Positions 46,527-55,879 of a stretch of DNA of 64,000 nt are shown here, in pieces. The position numbers and the translations under genes were made by a program. Position 1 is the stretch's first letter. The number at the start of each line of letters is the position of its first letter. The stretch is from Algoriphagus lutimaris (GTDB lineage: Bacteria; Bacteroidota; Bacteroidia; Cytophagales; Cyclobacteriaceae), in assembly GCF_017051705.1 (NCBI RefSeq), contig NZ_JAFIDJ010000002.1, positions 1,247,151 to 1,311,150 on the forward strand, in the 5' to 3' direction. The notes below the pieces were generated by a model. It did no database searches, had not been told where the DNA came from, and worked only from the letters and a program-made list of their open reading frames with translations.

Positions 46527-48119
46527 TTAGAGTTTAAATGTTGCGTTCACAAAACCTACATGGGAAGCCCCTGCTTTTACAGGTATTTCTCCTTTTCCTT
46601 TTACGATCCAGCTAAGTTCTACCTTCTCATAAGCTCCGATGACATCAATTAACTCGATTTTATTGCCAGAGATAATTCTGTCCTCTGGAAGATTCATATC
46701 TACTCTAACCTTTCTTAGCCATCTGGAGCGCTCTCCCATTTGAGAATGTGTTGGAATGGGAGAATTGTTAAATAAATCCACAGTAATTCTCGTTAAACCA
46801 TTTCCTAACCCTTCAATCTTGAGATTATGCATTTCCAGTTTAGGCTGCATAGCAGCAAGCTTTAAAATAAAATCTGTGTGCTCGTCGGCAATCTCTCCCA
46901 CTTTCTCAAATGGGGGATTGACCATGACAAATGGATTAATTCCTCCTACTTCTACTTTTTTGCCTGGGAAATCAGGATGATTAATTTCTTTCCAAGGAGT
47001 GTAAACATCTTCCCATCCCAAAGAATCAGCCCAAGCCAAATAATTGGCTTCGGCATTTGTTTTTCCTTTAAATTCTGGAGTCCAATATCCTGGAGTTCCA
47101 AAACTCAATCTTCCAAAGTGGAAATAAGCCCATTGGAAAAAATCTCCGTCTGTTCCTTGGTTCGTCTGTTGAAACGCTTTGCTGGAAATGGTTTCGTTAT
47201 AAATGTTTGAAACCATAGAATTTATTGCTTGGTCTTTTTCAAGAATGGAAGTAACAACTCTTTTTCTAGCTTCTCCTGCATTATACTTTAAAGGAGAGGA
47301 AAGGTTGTTTGCAGGAGAAAATGTAACAAATGCAAAAATGTTCCACTGATCAAAAAGATAGTCCAATAAAGCTCTGGATTCTTTTTGAGCTACAGGTATA
47401 TCACCCGCTAGAGGTTCAAAGACAGGGAATTTATAAGTTAAAGACTTATTGAAAGCAATTCCTTCTTTAAGATCTTCTGCGTATTTCCCATCCTTATCAT
47501 CATCTACTGATTCTTTGAATACTAAATATTTTCCAGCTTCCCCTTTAGAATGGTTCGCCTTTTCCATGACACGTTCATCTTCAGCAGAAATCATATAATC
47601 TCCCATAGGATCTTCTACACGCATCCAAGTAATCATTCCATTTCCATCTAAATCAGTGTACCCATTGTCAGCAGGAACTCCGTCTCTATCATGGTCGACT
47701 GTGACTGCATTTCCCCTTCTTTCATACTTTAATGCAGCATGATATTGCTCATAGGCATCTGGTGACATGTTTGGGAAAATATAGAAAGTAGTATTTTCTA
47801 ATGCAGCAGCATTTTCTGACACTAATTTCTCTGCGAATTGTAAAGCAAGTTCTACACTCAGAACGTGATAGCCTTCTACACCACCTACCACCGCAATAGC
47901 GGGTTTTTGATCTACTTGACCGGTTCCTATTTTTAATGCCCAAATATCTTTTCCCCCTTCAGTTTTGGTGAGTGAGGTAAGTTCAGCAGATGAATTGGAG
48001 CTAATCTGTTGTAGCCTTTGGTTTACTTGAGAAAGTGTGGGGTAATCAGATTGTGCAAAACCATGCATTGACCAACCCAAGCTTCCTATTAGTAAGCCTG
48101 TTAGTAGTGATTTTCTCAT
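46527..48119 (-). CDS. Secreted M14-fold protein with altered active site
   Basis: 530 aa, signal peptide (cleavage after HGFA). It aligns with the neighbouring M14 carboxypeptidase over most of its length, including the Asp-rich insert (DHDRDGVPADNGYTDLDGNG). Active-site positions differ: HxxE is replaced by ExxH (EGYH, residues 82-85), PDAR becomes PDAY (Arg to Tyr), NR becomes NK, and the third zinc ligand (His303 of the neighbour) is Ser268 in VTFS. The catalytic Glu region also has no Glu. Probably a non-peptidase binding protein, or a protein with a remodelled metal site. First gene of the two-gene operon. Confidence 0.82.
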   Translation of the reverse strand: MRKSLLTGLLIGSLGWSMHGFAQSDYPTLSQVNQRLQQISSNSSAELTSLTKTEGGKDIWALKIGTGQVDQKPAIAVVGGVEGYHVLSVELALQFAEKLVSENAAALENTTFYIFPNMSPDAYEQYHAALKYERRGNAVTVDHDRDGVPADNGYTDLDGNGMITWMRVEDPMGDYMISAEDERVMEKANHSKGEAGKYLVFKESVDDDKDGKYAEDLKEGIAFNKSLTYKFPVFEPLAGDIPVAQKESRALLDYLFDQWNIFAFVTFSPANNLSSPLKYNAGEARKRVVTSILEKDQAINSMVSNIYNETISSKAFQQTNQGTDGDFFQWAYFHFGRLSFGTPGYWTPEFKGKTNAEANYLAWADSLGWEDVYTPWKEINHPDFPGKKVEVGGINPFVMVNPPFEKVGEIADEHTDFILKLAAMQPKLEMHNLKIEGLGNGLTRITVDLFNNSPIPTHSQMGERSRWLRKVRVDMNLPEDRIISGNKIELIDVIGAYEKVELSWIVKGKGEIPVKAGASHVGFVNATFKL

Positions 48120-48151
48120 AAATTGTTTGGGTTTTGAATTTCATTGGTATC

Positions 48152-48166
48152 CAGGAGAAGCTCCTG
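48152..48166 (-). other. Leader hairpin before the M14 operon
   Basis: CAGGAG / CTCCTG with a 3-base loop, six perfect GC-rich pairs, about 30 bases before the start codon on the minus strand. Could affect mRNA stability; too short to call a regulator. Confidence 0.4.
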
Positions 48167-48332
48167 ATCTTCCTTTAAATTTTATAAAATTTACAGATAA
48201 TTTAGGTAGTACTTTTTCCGAAAGCTTAAATCACGCATAAGTGGACATTGCTCGGGATAAGTGGATAAGATAAAAAACTATGTTGTACAGATCGGGATTT
48301 TTCGCTTATTTCATGTAAATAGCTACTAGATC

Positions 48333-49163
48333 ATGTACCAAAAAATAGCCCTTGCAATAGCCTTTTCTCCTAGGATTGAGGCCCTGATCTCTGAAACCAA
48401 AAGATTGGTAGAGCTCTTTGAGTCAGAGTTGATATTAATTCACGTTGGAAAAAAGACAGATGAGCTGGTACAGAAGCTTGAAGGATTAGTAGAAAACGCC
48501 CAATTGCCAAAGGATCGCACAAAAATTATTTGGAAGGAAGGTAAGCCAGGTAAAATGATTTTGGAAGCATGCAGGGATGAGAAAGTAGATTTACTGGTAG
48601 CTGGAGCACTGAAAAATGAAAGCTTTCTAACCTATTACCTAGGTTCGGTGGGTAGAAAAATAATCAGAAAAGCCCCTTGCTCTGTGCTTACACTTATTGA
48701 GCCGAAAGTGGAAACTACTGGCTTTTCACAGGTGGTATTCAATGGAACACAAACTCCTATAACACCTTTTGTAATACAGCAAGGCATCGATTTTTCAAAA
48801 AAAGTAAAGGCGGACCAGGTTTTTATTTTGAATGAGATCAAAATGTATGGGCTTCAAATGGGGACTGCTTCTGAAGATTCGGAGCAGGAGGTTGCTCAAA
48901 CCAGACGTCAGTTAGTTCAGGATGAAATCAAGTATGTGGAGGATATCCTAAGCAAATTGGATAAAGATGATTTAAAAATCAGTATCAAAGTGACTGGAGG
49001 TAGGTGGGCCATCGAATTGGCGCGATTCTGTGAAAAAATTAATGCAGACTTGTTGGTGGTAGGTGATGAGCATAAATTAAATTTTTTCGATAGGATTTTT
49101 CCACATGATTTGGAAGACTTATTAAGCACTTTGCCTTGTAATCTATTAATTGTAAAAGAATAA
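48333..49163 (+). CDS. Universal stress protein, two UspA domains
   Basis: 276 aa made of two UspA domains (1-125 and about 140-276). The first ends in GSVGRKIIRKAPCSVLTL, which is the UspA ATP-binding loop. The second ends VVGDEHKLNFFDRIF then LSTLPCNLLIV, a degenerate loop. The gene is six bases upstream of the antiporter gene, so the two are co-transcribed. Confidence 0.88.
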   Translation: MYQKIALAIAFSPRIEALISETKRLVELFESELILIHVGKKTDELVQKLEGLVENAQLPKDRTKIIWKEGKPGKMILEACRDEKVDLLVAGALKNESFLTYYLGSVGRKIIRKAPCSVLTLIEPKVETTGFSQVVFNGTQTPITPFVIQQGIDFSKKVKADQVFILNEIKMYGLQMGTASEDSEQEVAQTRRQLVQDEIKYVEDILSKLDKDDLKISIKVTGGRWAIELARFCEKINADLLVVGDEHKLNFFDRIFPHDLEDLLSTLPCNLLIVKE

Positions 49164-49169
49164 TCTTCC

Positions 49170-50405
49170 ATGGAAACTTTAAACCATAAGGAGGTTATTA
49201 ATTTACTCCTCCAGCTTGCCGCCATGTTAATTATGGCCAGAATATTTGCCGAATTGGCAAGGAAGTTCAAGCTTCCTGCAGTAGTCGGTGAGATTTTGGC
49301 TGGTATCATATTAGGACCAACCATTTTAGGGACTTTATTTCCCGGAGCACAAGATTATCTGTTCGGCTCCCATGAAATGTCAAATGTTGCGTTGGATGGC
49401 TTTGTCCAGATTTCTGTAGTTCTTCTCCTGTTTATTGCGGGCTTGGAAGTAGAGCTTCAAGTGGTATGGAACCAAGGGAAAAATGCGTTAAAGATTGCCA
49501 CGGCCTCCATGGCATTACCCATTATTGCGGGGTTTGTACTAGCCTATGCTTTTCCGGAGTTTTTGGGAGTGAATATTAATGACAGGGCGGTAGCTTCTAC
49601 TTTTTTTGGATTGGCCATTTCCATCACTGCATTGGCTGTAGTCGCAAGGATATTAATGGATTTGGGAATCTTTAAGACCCAGACAGGATTGTTGATTATA
49701 GCTGCGGCCATGATCGTAGACATCCTTGGTTGGATTGTTTTCTCCGTGATATTGTCCTTATCCGAATCTGGTGCAGAAGGGCTGGGTGTTTGGCCCACGA
49801 TTGGGTTAACCCTGGTCTTTACTCTGTTCATGTTGACTTTAGGAAAGGGGTTAATTAATCGGGTACTGCCTTGGATCAATAAAAATCTGGCATGGCCAGG
49901 TGGATTACTTTCCCTTTCGCTAGCTATTTGTTTTCTGGCGGCTTCTTTTACAGAGTTTATTGGGATTCATGCCATTTTTGGAGCATTTATCATTGGAGTA
50001 GCATTAGGTGATTCCGAATATTTAACAGAAAAAGCCAAAGAGATCCTTCATCAATTCATCAACAATATTTTTGCACCTATTTTCTTTGTATCCATTGGCC
50101 TAAAAGTGAACTTTGTGGAGGCCTTTGATCCAGGAGTTACCGGAGTAGTGGTGATTCTTGGATTGTTGACAAAGTATTTTGGAGCCTACTTGGGAGGAAG
50201 GTATGCAGGGATAAGCAGAAAGGAATCGATAATTGTTGGCTTTGGACTTAGCACCAGGGGGAGTATGGATATCATCTTAGGATTGATTGCATTGGAGACG
50301 GGATTGGTCTCTGAATCCTTGTTTATTGGACTGGTTATTCTAGCCTTAATTTCGAGTATTTTCTCAGGTCCTTTAATCAATTGGGCACAAAAGCTGAAAT
50401 TTTAA
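49170..50405 (+). CDS. Cation:proton antiporter, CPA2 family
   Basis: 411 aa with about 12 hydrophobic helices. Features of Kef/NapA-type antiporters are visible: ELARKFKLPAVVGEILAGII at the start, LLLFIAGLEVELQ, FAPIFFVSIGLKVNF and STRGSMDIILGLIALE. It exchanges a monovalent cation for protons across the inner membrane. There is no RCK/TrkA domain. Linked to the upstream universal stress protein gene, a pairing often seen in this group. Confidence 0.9.
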   Translation: METLNHKEVINLLLQLAAMLIMARIFAELARKFKLPAVVGEILAGIILGPTILGTLFPGAQDYLFGSHEMSNVALDGFVQISVVLLLFIAGLEVELQVVWNQGKNALKIATASMALPIIAGFVLAYAFPEFLGVNINDRAVASTFFGLAISITALAVVARILMDLGIFKTQTGLLIIAAAMIVDILGWIVFSVILSLSESGAEGLGVWPTIGLTLVFTLFMLTLGKGLINRVLPWINKNLAWPGGLLSLSLAICFLAASFTEFIGIHAIFGAFIIGVALGDSEYLTEKAKEILHQFINNIFAPIFFVSIGLKVNFVEAFDPGVTGVVVILGLLTKYFGAYLGGRYAGISRKESIIVGFGLSTRGSMDIILGLIALETGLVSESLFIGLVILALISSIFSGPLINWAQKLKF

Positions 50406-50438
50406 GATGTTTTTTCAATGACTCATTTGAAAGATCAA

Positions 50439-50470
50439 TTGGCTTAAGTTAACAATCAGATGTAATTTTG
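50439..50470 (+). promoter_or_regulatory. Promoter of hemH
   Basis: TTG, 21 bases, TAATTTTG: a near-perfect Bacteroidota promoter with the -7 box 34 bases before the start codon. Confidence 0.7.
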
Positions 50471-50504
50471 GGTTATCCTTTTCATTACCCACAATCAAAA
50501 GCAC

Positions 50505-51533
50505 ATGATCAAAACCGGAAAAACTGGCGTATTGCTGGTGAATTTGGGAACTCCAGATAGCACATCCACAGGTGATGTAAGAAAGTATTTACGCGAATTC
50601 CTGATGGATGGTCGTGTGATAGATATTCCATTAATACCGAGATGGATGTTGGTCAACTTGATTATAGCACCTTTTAGAGCACCAAAATCTGCCGCTGAAT
50701 ATCGTAAGCTTTGGACGGATAGAGGGTCACCTTTGCTTTTTCACACAGTGGATCTTAAAGAAAAGTTGATAGAAAAACTTGATTCATCTGAATATGTGGT
50801 GTCCATGGGGATGAGATATCAAAGTCCTTCCATTGAGTCTGCATTGGATGAGCTGATGAAAAAGAAAGTGAAAAAGATCATTGTGGTGCCATTGTTCCCA
50901 CAATACGCCTCTGCTACCAATGGCTCTGTGATAGATCGAGTAATGGAAATAGCCCGTGGTTGGCAGATCATTCCGGAAATTACTTTTGTTAGCAATTTTA
51001 TCGATCATCCTCTCTTTCTTAAGGCTTGGAAGGAATTAGGACAAGAGATGATGGAGAAGAAAAAATATGATCGATTTTTATTTTCCTACCATGGCCTCCC
51101 CGAACGGCAAATTAAAAAAGGTTCAGTGGATAACTATTGCCAATTAGGTGCTTGCTGTAACAAATACTCCTCTTCAAATCAGTTTTGTTATAGAGCACAA
51201 TGTTTTCAGACTACTCGTATGATTGCTGCCGAACTTGGTTTGCCAGAGGATAAAGTTGATACTTGTTTTCAGTCTCGATTAGGGAAAGACCCCTGGGTTC
51301 AGCCTTATACAGAGGATATGATTAAGAAATTGTCTTCTGAAGGGGTAAAGAATGTTTTGGTGTTTTCTCCTGCGTTTGTTGCAGACTGCTTGGAAACCAC
51401 TGTCGAAGTAGGACAGGAATATAAAGAACAATTTGAAGAGCAAGGTGGAGACCATTGGGATTTAGTTCCAAGTTTGAATTCGGGAGATACATGGGTGGAT
51501 TGCTTAGTAGATTTAGTCCATTCTAAGTCCTGA
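50505..51533 (+). CDS. hemH: Ferrochelatase
   Basis: 342 aa. The start TGVLLVNLGTPDSTSTGDVR and the active-site FSYHGLPERQ (with the key His) and CLETTVEVGQEY (with the key Glu) are clear. An insert of about 20 residues after the His carries five or six cysteines (YCQLGACC and FCYRAQC), a feature of ferrochelatases in Bacteroidota that could bind an iron-sulfur cluster; I cannot prove it here. The enzyme inserts iron into protoporphyrin IX (or coproporphyrin). A promoter lies before it; the following gene starts 89 bases on. Confidence 0.94.
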   Translation: MIKTGKTGVLLVNLGTPDSTSTGDVRKYLREFLMDGRVIDIPLIPRWMLVNLIIAPFRAPKSAAEYRKLWTDRGSPLLFHTVDLKEKLIEKLDSSEYVVSMGMRYQSPSIESALDELMKKKVKKIIVVPLFPQYASATNGSVIDRVMEIARGWQIIPEITFVSNFIDHPLFLKAWKELGQEMMEKKKYDRFLFSYHGLPERQIKKGSVDNYCQLGACCNKYSSSNQFCYRAQCFQTTRMIAAELGLPEDKVDTCFQSRLGKDPWVQPYTEDMIKKLSSEGVKNVLVFSPAFVADCLETTVEVGQEYKEQFEEQGGDHWDLVPSLNSGDTWVDCLVDLVHSKS

Positions 51534-51622
51534 ATGGAATTTCTTTTCTCTCATTGACCATAAATCAGCTCAGGTTTCTGTTCTTTGATCGAGAATATTG
51601 ATCTTACATCCATAAATCACCT

Positions 51623-52798
51623 TTGCATCAATTGTCAAAGTCAAACTCGTCAGAATTTTTATTAATCTCAGGGATTCTATTAGTTTCCATTAATCTGAGG
51701 ACTTCTATCGCTTCGGTGGGTCCACTGATCCCATTTATTCGAGATGATTTGGGTTTATCTAATGGGTTGGCGGGTTTCCTTACCACACTTCCTTTGTTGA
51801 CCTTTGCTACATTTTCACTATTTGCCCCTGCGATCGGAAGAAAAATGGGCATGGGAAGAGCAGTGTTCTTGGGTATTTTACTATTGACTATAGGGGTCAT
51901 TCTCCGGGTTTTGGGTGGGATTGAGCTTTTATTAGTAGGCACTGCCCTGACAGGAATTGGAATTGTGATTGCCAATGTGTTGGTGATCCCTTTGATAAAG
52001 GTCCGTTTGCCTCATAAAATAGGTTTGATGACTGCCTTATTGGCTACTATGATGTCACTTTTTGCGGCCATTGCAGCAGGTTTTTCAGTCCCTATCGCAG
52101 AAGATTTAGGTTTTGGATGGAGAGGATCCTTAGCCTCTTGGTCTTTATTTATGGTCCTAGCACTATTGGTCTGGATACCACAATTGAAAAGGCCAAAAGC
52201 GGGTATGCATATAGGAGGGGAGAAGGCAAAAAATGTATGGAAATCTAAACTGGCCTGGCAAGTCACCCTATTTATGGGTTGCCAGTCCGTGATGTATTTT
52301 ACTTTGACTGCTTGGCTTCCGGATATGTTAGTGGCCAGAGGTTGGTCTCCGGTAGAGGCAGGTGCTGTTTCTTCCATTATGCAATTGGTATCCTTGATAG
52401 GGTCCTATTTTGCGCCTTCTATTTTAATTAAGTTGAAACAGCAGTCTGGAGTCATATTTATTGTTGGGATAGGTTATATCATTGGCTTTTTAGGGTTATT
52501 TATTGAATCTGAATGGGTCACCTATTCCTCTTTGACTCTAATAGGGTTGGGAATGGGAGCTAGTTTAAGTATTGCCTATACGTTGATCTCACTGAGAACG
52601 GCAGAAGATCAGACGACAGCTAAGCTCTCTGCCATGGTTCAGTCCTCTGGATATTACTTAGCGGCCTTGGGCCCGATGTTATTCGGTATTTCGTTAGATC
52701 TGTTTGGGTCATGGAATATATTAATCTGGTTTTTGATTCTATTCTCTGTTCTTTTTACCGGATTTGGAATGGCTGCAGGCCGAGATATGAAGATCTAA
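51623..52798 (+). CDS. MFS transporter, CynX/NimT type
   Basis: 391 aa with 12 hydrophobic helices. The opening GILLVSINLRTSIASVGPLI is the signature of CynX/NimT-like cyanate or nitroimidazole-related transporters, with the arginine-rich GRKMGMGRAV loop between helices 2 and 3. The only in-frame starts before the first helix are TTG codons (51623 or 51632); no ATG exists, so the start is unusual. Substrate unknown. Confidence 0.85.
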   Translation: MHQLSKSNSSEFLLISGILLVSINLRTSIASVGPLIPFIRDDLGLSNGLAGFLTTLPLLTFATFSLFAPAIGRKMGMGRAVFLGILLLTIGVILRVLGGIELLLVGTALTGIGIVIANVLVIPLIKVRLPHKIGLMTALLATMMSLFAAIAAGFSVPIAEDLGFGWRGSLASWSLFMVLALLVWIPQLKRPKAGMHIGGEKAKNVWKSKLAWQVTLFMGCQSVMYFTLTAWLPDMLVARGWSPVEAGAVSSIMQLVSLIGSYFAPSILIKLKQQSGVIFIVGIGYIIGFLGLFIESEWVTYSSLTLIGLGMGASLSIAYTLISLRTAEDQTTAKLSAMVQSSGYYLAALGPMLFGISLDLFGSWNILIWFLILFSVLFTGFGMAAGRDMKI

Positions 52799-52823
52799 TA
52801 GGATTTATTCCGCAGGCATTATG

Positions 52824-52831
52824 TAATTTTG
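52824..52831 (+). promoter_or_regulatory. -7 box before the UPF0316 gene
   Basis: TAATTTTG, a full TAnnTTTG match 25 bases before the start codon. No clear -33 box upstream. Confidence 0.35.
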
Positions 52832-52856
52832 CACGAGTTTCCCAAATGATATTAAC

Positions 52857-53459
52857 ATGCAAGATTTAATGCAGTCTCTAGGCGTTTCAGAAAACTTATT
52901 TAACTATCTGATAATGCCTCTATTAATATTTGTTGCACGTGTTGGCGATGTCTCAATCAATACGCTACGTATTATGTTTATGATGAATGGGAAAAAGAGT
53001 ATTGCTCCCGTTTTGGGATTTTTTGAGGCATTGATCTGGTTGCTTGCCATAGGCCAGATATTTCAAAATATAACTAATCCCATGTCTTATGTGGCTTATG
53101 CTGCTGGCTTTGGAACAGGTACTTATGTGGGGATGTATTTTGAAGAGAAACTGGCTCTAGGGAGGGTCTTGGTACGGATTATAACTCCAAATCCCAACCC
53201 TCAATTGATGGAATACATGAAGGAGGAGAACTTCCGATTTACCAATGTAGGGGCCGAAGGAAGTCATGGCAAAGTTCAACTGACTTTTACTGTCATGAAG
53301 AGGGATGCGCTGGCAAAATTTATAGATAAGGTGAGAAGTTTGGACGAAAAGGCGTTTTACACCATTGAAAGTGTGAAACGGATTTCCGAAGACGATTTGA
53401 ATGTCATGGACGATAAGCCCAGGTTCAATATGAGCTTTTTTAGTAAAGCCAGGACCTAA
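52857..53459 (+). CDS. UPF0316/DUF2179-type membrane protein
   Basis: 200 aa. Three hydrophobic helices (about 15-37, 49-68, 75-95) are followed by a soluble C-terminal half. The VGDVSINTLRIMFMMNGKK motif and the DUF2179-like tail (DALAKFIDKVRSLDEKAFYT) match the UPF0316 family. Its stop overlaps the start of the next gene by one base, so the two are translationally linked. Function unknown. Confidence 0.83.
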   Translation: MQDLMQSLGVSENLFNYLIMPLLIFVARVGDVSINTLRIMFMMNGKKSIAPVLGFFEALIWLLAIGQIFQNITNPMSYVAYAAGFGTGTYVGMYFEEKLALGRVLVRIITPNPNPQLMEYMKEENFRFTNVGAEGSHGKVQLTFTVMKRDALAKFIDKVRSLDEKAFYTIESVKRISEDDLNVMDDKPRFNMSFFSKART

Positions 53460-54169
53460 TGGCTAATACCTGGTTTCAATTTCAGCGGTTTCGGGTTCAT
53501 CAGGATCAATGTGCCATGAAGATCAGTACAGATGCAGTACTACTGGGTGGATTGGCCTCCTCAGAAAACCCACAAAAAATATTGGATGTAGGTGCGGGAA
53601 CAGGAGTGATCTCTTTGATGCTGGCTCAGCGTTTTTCCAATGCTCAAGTGATAGGGATAGAACTAGACGATTTGGCTGCAAATCAAGCAAGAGAAAATTT
53701 TAATTCCAGCCCTTTTTCGTCCAGAATGAAGGTATGGGAAGGAAGATTTCAAGAGTTTAAATCTGATTGGAGATTTGATCTTATCGTTAGTAATCCTCCC
53801 TATTTTCCAGATCATTTAAAATCTCAAAACCCCAAAAGAAATCAGGCTTTACATACTGATGCCCTTTCTTTTAGTGAGCTTGTTTCTAATTCTATCAACC
53901 TGCTTAGTAATAAGGGGTGTTTTTGGGTGATTTTACCTCCCCGACAAATGCAAGAATTAAAGGTGATTTCCAAAGATTTTGGACTAACCCAATGGAAATC
54001 TATCACAGTTCAAGATAAACCTGGAAAGAGAGTGCTTAGAGAAATAGTTTGTTTTGGGTTTGAGGAAAAAGAGGCTCAAGCTCAGGAAATTTTCATAAAA
54101 AATGAGGATGGGACCGCTCATCTTACCTATCGAAAGATTGTATCTGGATTTTTGCTGGAATTTTCTTGA
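53459..54169 (+). CDS. tRNA1(Val) adenine-N6 methyltransferase-like
   Basis: 236 aa. The N-terminus QRFRVHQDQCAMKISTDAVL is the family's conserved block, followed by the SAM loop LDVGAGTGVISLML and the amino-methyltransferase motif NPPYF. This is the TrmN6/YfiC family, which methylates A37 of tRNA-Val. Length fits (about 235-245 aa). Starts on the last base of the upstream stop codon. Confidence 0.87.
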   Translation: MANTWFQFQRFRVHQDQCAMKISTDAVLLGGLASSENPQKILDVGAGTGVISLMLAQRFSNAQVIGIELDDLAANQARENFNSSPFSSRMKVWEGRFQEFKSDWRFDLIVSNPPYFPDHLKSQNPKRNQALHTDALSFSELVSNSINLLSNKGCFWVILPPRQMQELKVISKDFGLTQWKSITVQDKPGKRVLREIVCFGFEEKEAQAQEIFIKNEDGTAHLTYRKIVSGFLLEFS

Positions 54170-54354
54170 AAGAAAAATAAATAACTAGAGGTCACTTCAA
54201 GTGATTAAGATCAATTCTGGTCAAAAATTCAATATTTACCTTTATGTGGATCATTTTTTACCCTAATATTTTCAATAGAATGGGATTTTGTTGTGGGATC
54301 TTCAATATTTCACCCTATTTGTTGTGAATGGTAGTTTTTGAGGGGTAAGGGTCC

Positions 54355-54384
54355 TTGTTTGTGAATACTAATTCTATATTTTTG
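54355..54384 (+). promoter_or_regulatory. Promoter of the IPT/TonB operon
   Basis: TTG, 19 bases, TATTTTTG: matches the Bacteroidota sigma-A pattern, with the -7 box 28 bases before the first start codon. The 240-base gap upstream otherwise shows only a short palindrome TCACTTcAAGTGA near 54200. Confidence 0.6.
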
Positions 54385-54412
54385 AGAGATATTTAATTAC
54401 TACAACAATCAT

Positions 54413-55870
54413 ATGCGAAAACTTCTATCTCTGAGCATGTTAATCATGCTTCTTTTGGGATGGGCTTGTACTGAAGAGGAACCAGAAACCACGGTGTTAG
54501 TAACTGAAGAAGTGCTATATACTAGTGCAGAAAATGTGAGACTTCTCGGTCGCTTAATTACTAACCAATCAATCAATGCGGTCGATCATGGTTTTTATCT
54601 CGCCGAAGATGAAAATTTTTCATCCCCGATAATTATTTCTCTGGGTGCAAAAGAAGGCCCGGGAAGGTTTATAGGAGAAACCAATGGGTTAACAAATTCA
54701 AAAGAATACTATGCAAAATCCTTTATGGATTTGGGAGGTGAGATTCAATTTGGAAATGTAATCACCCTTAACACTCTAAGTCCAATTATAGAGAGTTTCT
54801 CTCCAGCTTTTGGATTGGTTGGGGAAAGCATGGTCATTACTGGTCAAAATTTCACGGAGGATACAGAAGTGTACTTTGGTGATTCAAAAGCAGTAATCAC
54901 ATCCATAGATTTCGAGTCCAGACTTCATTTGATTATACCTAAGGCCTCAGATTTTTCGGTGCCTATCACCGTAATCGTTCAAGATAAAACTTTGGAATTT
55001 AACTCCAAATTTGAATATCAAATAGGTACCTACGAGTTGATAAACAAGTTTCCTGAATCTGTGAGGCTTTATGGAAATACGTTTTACCAGACCAGTTCAG
55101 GATTGAACATTGGCTTGGGAACAGTTTCTAAGAATAGTTTTTATTCAAAAATCCAGCAATATGACATTGGCTCCAATACATGGAGAGAACTTTCATTTCC
55201 GGGTACAAGCAGAGCCTATGGGTTTGCCACCAAAAATTATTTGGGAGGAGGAACCGCTGGATTGATACCCAATCCATATGAGATCAATTATTCGTTTTTT
55301 AAAGTGACGAATTCTGGATTTGAAAAACTGCCGGACTTACCTTTTGCTAGTAGGGAATCAATCGCTTTCGAAAATGGAGGAAGTCTCTATGTCCTTGGAG
55401 GAAAAGAAGGGAATACATTTGCATTGAGAAGATTCAATCCCGCCACAAATACCTGGGCAAATCTGAATGATTCGCCAATTGAGTTTTCTACGGAGAATGC
55501 ATTCTTTGTTTACCAAAATAAGGTCTATATCATTAGCAATGATGCTGTGCTTTGGGAATATACGATCAGTTCTGATTCATGGGAGTCTGTATCAACTTAT
55601 CCTGGCAGCTTAGGTCAAGGATATGGAATGGGCCAAGTGATTGGTGATAAGGCCTATGTCGGACTTTATCAAAGAAATACACAGGTTTGGGAGCTGGATA
55701 TGAATACCATGGTTTGGAAATCAAAAAATGATATTCCTGGATTGCCCCAGGAAATTACTGTAGCACACTTTGAGAAGGATGGATTCCTATACATCATGAG
55801 AATGCCTGATATTACTTTGGCAGGGAATTTCCCGATGAATTTATACAAGTTTGACCCCAACGGATTTTAA
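54413..55870 (+). CDS. IPT/TIG and kelch-type lipoprotein
   Basis: 485 aa with a lipobox (LLGWAC). Residues about 120-205 form an IPT/TIG domain (IESFSPAFGLVGESMVITG, then VYFGDSKAVIT); about 215-485 are kelch-type repeats (for example YVLGGKEGNTFALRRFNPAT and YDIGSNTW). The N-terminal 90 residues resemble a fibronectin-like unit. It is the first gene of an outer-membrane operon whose later genes are a TonB-dependent receptor and two DUF4249 proteins; it is probably a surface ligand-binding partner. Confidence 0.83.
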   Translation: MRKLLSLSMLIMLLLGWACTEEEPETTVLVTEEVLYTSAENVRLLGRLITNQSINAVDHGFYLAEDENFSSPIIISLGAKEGPGRFIGETNGLTNSKEYYAKSFMDLGGEIQFGNVITLNTLSPIIESFSPAFGLVGESMVITGQNFTEDTEVYFGDSKAVITSIDFESRLHLIIPKASDFSVPITVIVQDKTLEFNSKFEYQIGTYELINKFPESVRLYGNTFYQTSSGLNIGLGTVSKNSFYSKIQQYDIGSNTWRELSFPGTSRAYGFATKNYLGGGTAGLIPNPYEINYSFFKVTNSGFEKLPDLPFASRESIAFENGGSLYVLGGKEGNTFALRRFNPATNTWANLNDSPIEFSTENAFFVYQNKVYIISNDAVLWEYTISSDSWESVSTYPGSLGQGYGMGQVIGDKAYVGLYQRNTQVWELDMNTMVWKSKNDIPGLPQEITVAHFEKDGFLYIMRMPDITLAGNFPMNLYKFDPNGF

Positions 55871-55879
55871 TCTCAACCT

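Noticed and set aside
52012-52377. 121-codon open frame antisense to the MFS gene
   Set aside because: Shadow of the membrane protein gene; no family signature.
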